In this document: positions 5,681-5,848 of the stretch, piece after piece
Numbering within the stretch: the stretch's first letter is position 1
Layout of the letters: every line of letters begins with the position of its first letter
Assembly: GCA_024277605.1 (NCBI GenBank)
Contig: JAJRUU010000228.1
Span: 1-5,848, forward strand
DNA length: 5,848 nucleotides
From: a bacterium
GTDB lineage: Bacteria > SZUA-182 > SZUA-191 > JAJRXT01
Reading direction: 5' to 3'
Notes under the pieces: model-generated
What the model was told of the DNA's origin: nothing
The model's input: only the letters and a program-made list of their open reading frames with translations
Database searches by the model: none
Position numbers and translations under genes: made by a program

Positions 5681-5689
5681 CACCTCTCT
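5681..5689 (-). promoter_or_regulatory. grpE ribosome binding site supporting a TTG start
   Basis: AGAGAGGTG on the minus strand ends five bases before TTG at 5675. The GTG inside it is out of frame and soon meets TGA, so TTG is the best start. Confidence 0.7.
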
Positions 5690-5690
5690 A

Positions 5691-5848
5691 CCCGAATAAT
5701 TCGGGCCTTATTAACAGCAAAACCACATCTGCCTGATAATATTAACTTTGTCAGCTTCCACACAATAATTTTCAGGCAAGCAAAGTTATCATGGACGTTG
5801 GATTTAGACTCTTTTTGATAATAAGTCCAGGCCATGCCTGGTCTGGCA
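5691..5848 (+). repeat. 158-bp dispersed repeat, copy 2 (reaches the window edge)
   Basis: About 98% identical to 26-183, with three substitutions and no gaps. It has the same terminal hairpins; the right one here is the perfect CCAGGC-CAT-GCCTGG (5827-5841). It occupies the region where a grpE or heat-shock operon promoter would be expected. On the minus strand TTGTGT (5760-5765) and TATTAT (5736-5741) are separated by 18 bases, a weak promoter candidate for grpE. No CIRCE operator is present in it. Confidence 0.9.

Noticed and set aside
5736..5765. grpE promoter TTGTGT-18-TATTAT in repeat copy 2
   Set aside because: The -35 box matches poorly and the same sequence occurs in copy 1 with no gene downstream. 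Kept only as a remark in the repeat entry.
1..5848. Circular molecule or phage-like terminal redundancy, suggested by repeats near both ends
   Set aside because: The copies differ at three bases, 25 unrelated bases precede the left copy, and a third diverged copy lies inside. A dispersed repeat explains this better.

Overview
The window carries part of a heat-shock chaperone locus, all on the minus strand, that several small mobile or repeat elements have invaded. In transcription order it reads grpE, dnaK, rsmE, followed by an intact IS4-family insertion sequence. The DnaK nucleotide-binding domain has the roughly 20-25 residue insert typical of Gram-negative Hsp70 and absent from most Firmicutes. 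Its overall wording, including the HKLAEAMYAKA stretch and the DVVDADFEV tail, reads like deltaproteobacterial (Desulfobacterota-type) DnaK. I infer a Desulfobacterota-like bacterium with moderate confidence and cannot name a genus.

Layout. At 26-183 and again at 5691-5848 (the right window edge) lie two direct copies of a 158-bp non-coding repeat that differ at only 3 positions. A shorter, diverged, inverted copy occupies 4944-5054 between grpE and dnaK. Positions 184-474 hold no convincing gene, only a palindromic hairpin. An IS4 element spans 484-1813, with 17-bp perfect terminal inverted repeats, a 9-bp target duplication and a full-length transposase. A MITE-like palindromic element (1851-2005, 17-bp inverted ends, apparent 6-bp duplication) sits just after the rsmE stop. 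RsmE (2015-2749) makes m3U1498 in 16S rRNA. It is separated from dnaK by a strong intrinsic terminator, so it is probably transcribed on its own.

The most notable observation is in dnaK. The reading frame stops at a TAA after 584 codons, yet the same frame continues for 62 more conserved codons to the normal DnaK C-terminus at 2868. The window therefore shows a single-base nonsense change, a base-call error, or (less likely) readthrough. A normally conserved Asp in the substrate-binding domain is also Tyr (residue 445). Upstream of dnaK, between the inverted repeat copy and the ribosome binding site, four exact 16-bp tandem palindromic units show compensatory base changes.

GrpE is the nucleotide-exchange factor for DnaK, so these two genes act together in protein folding. 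The usual co-chaperone gene dnaJ, the repressor gene hrcA and a CIRCE operator are not visible in the window. I do not see an undescribed multi-gene system. The interest lies in the repeat family, the tandem hairpins in the dnaK leader and the dnaK stop codon.
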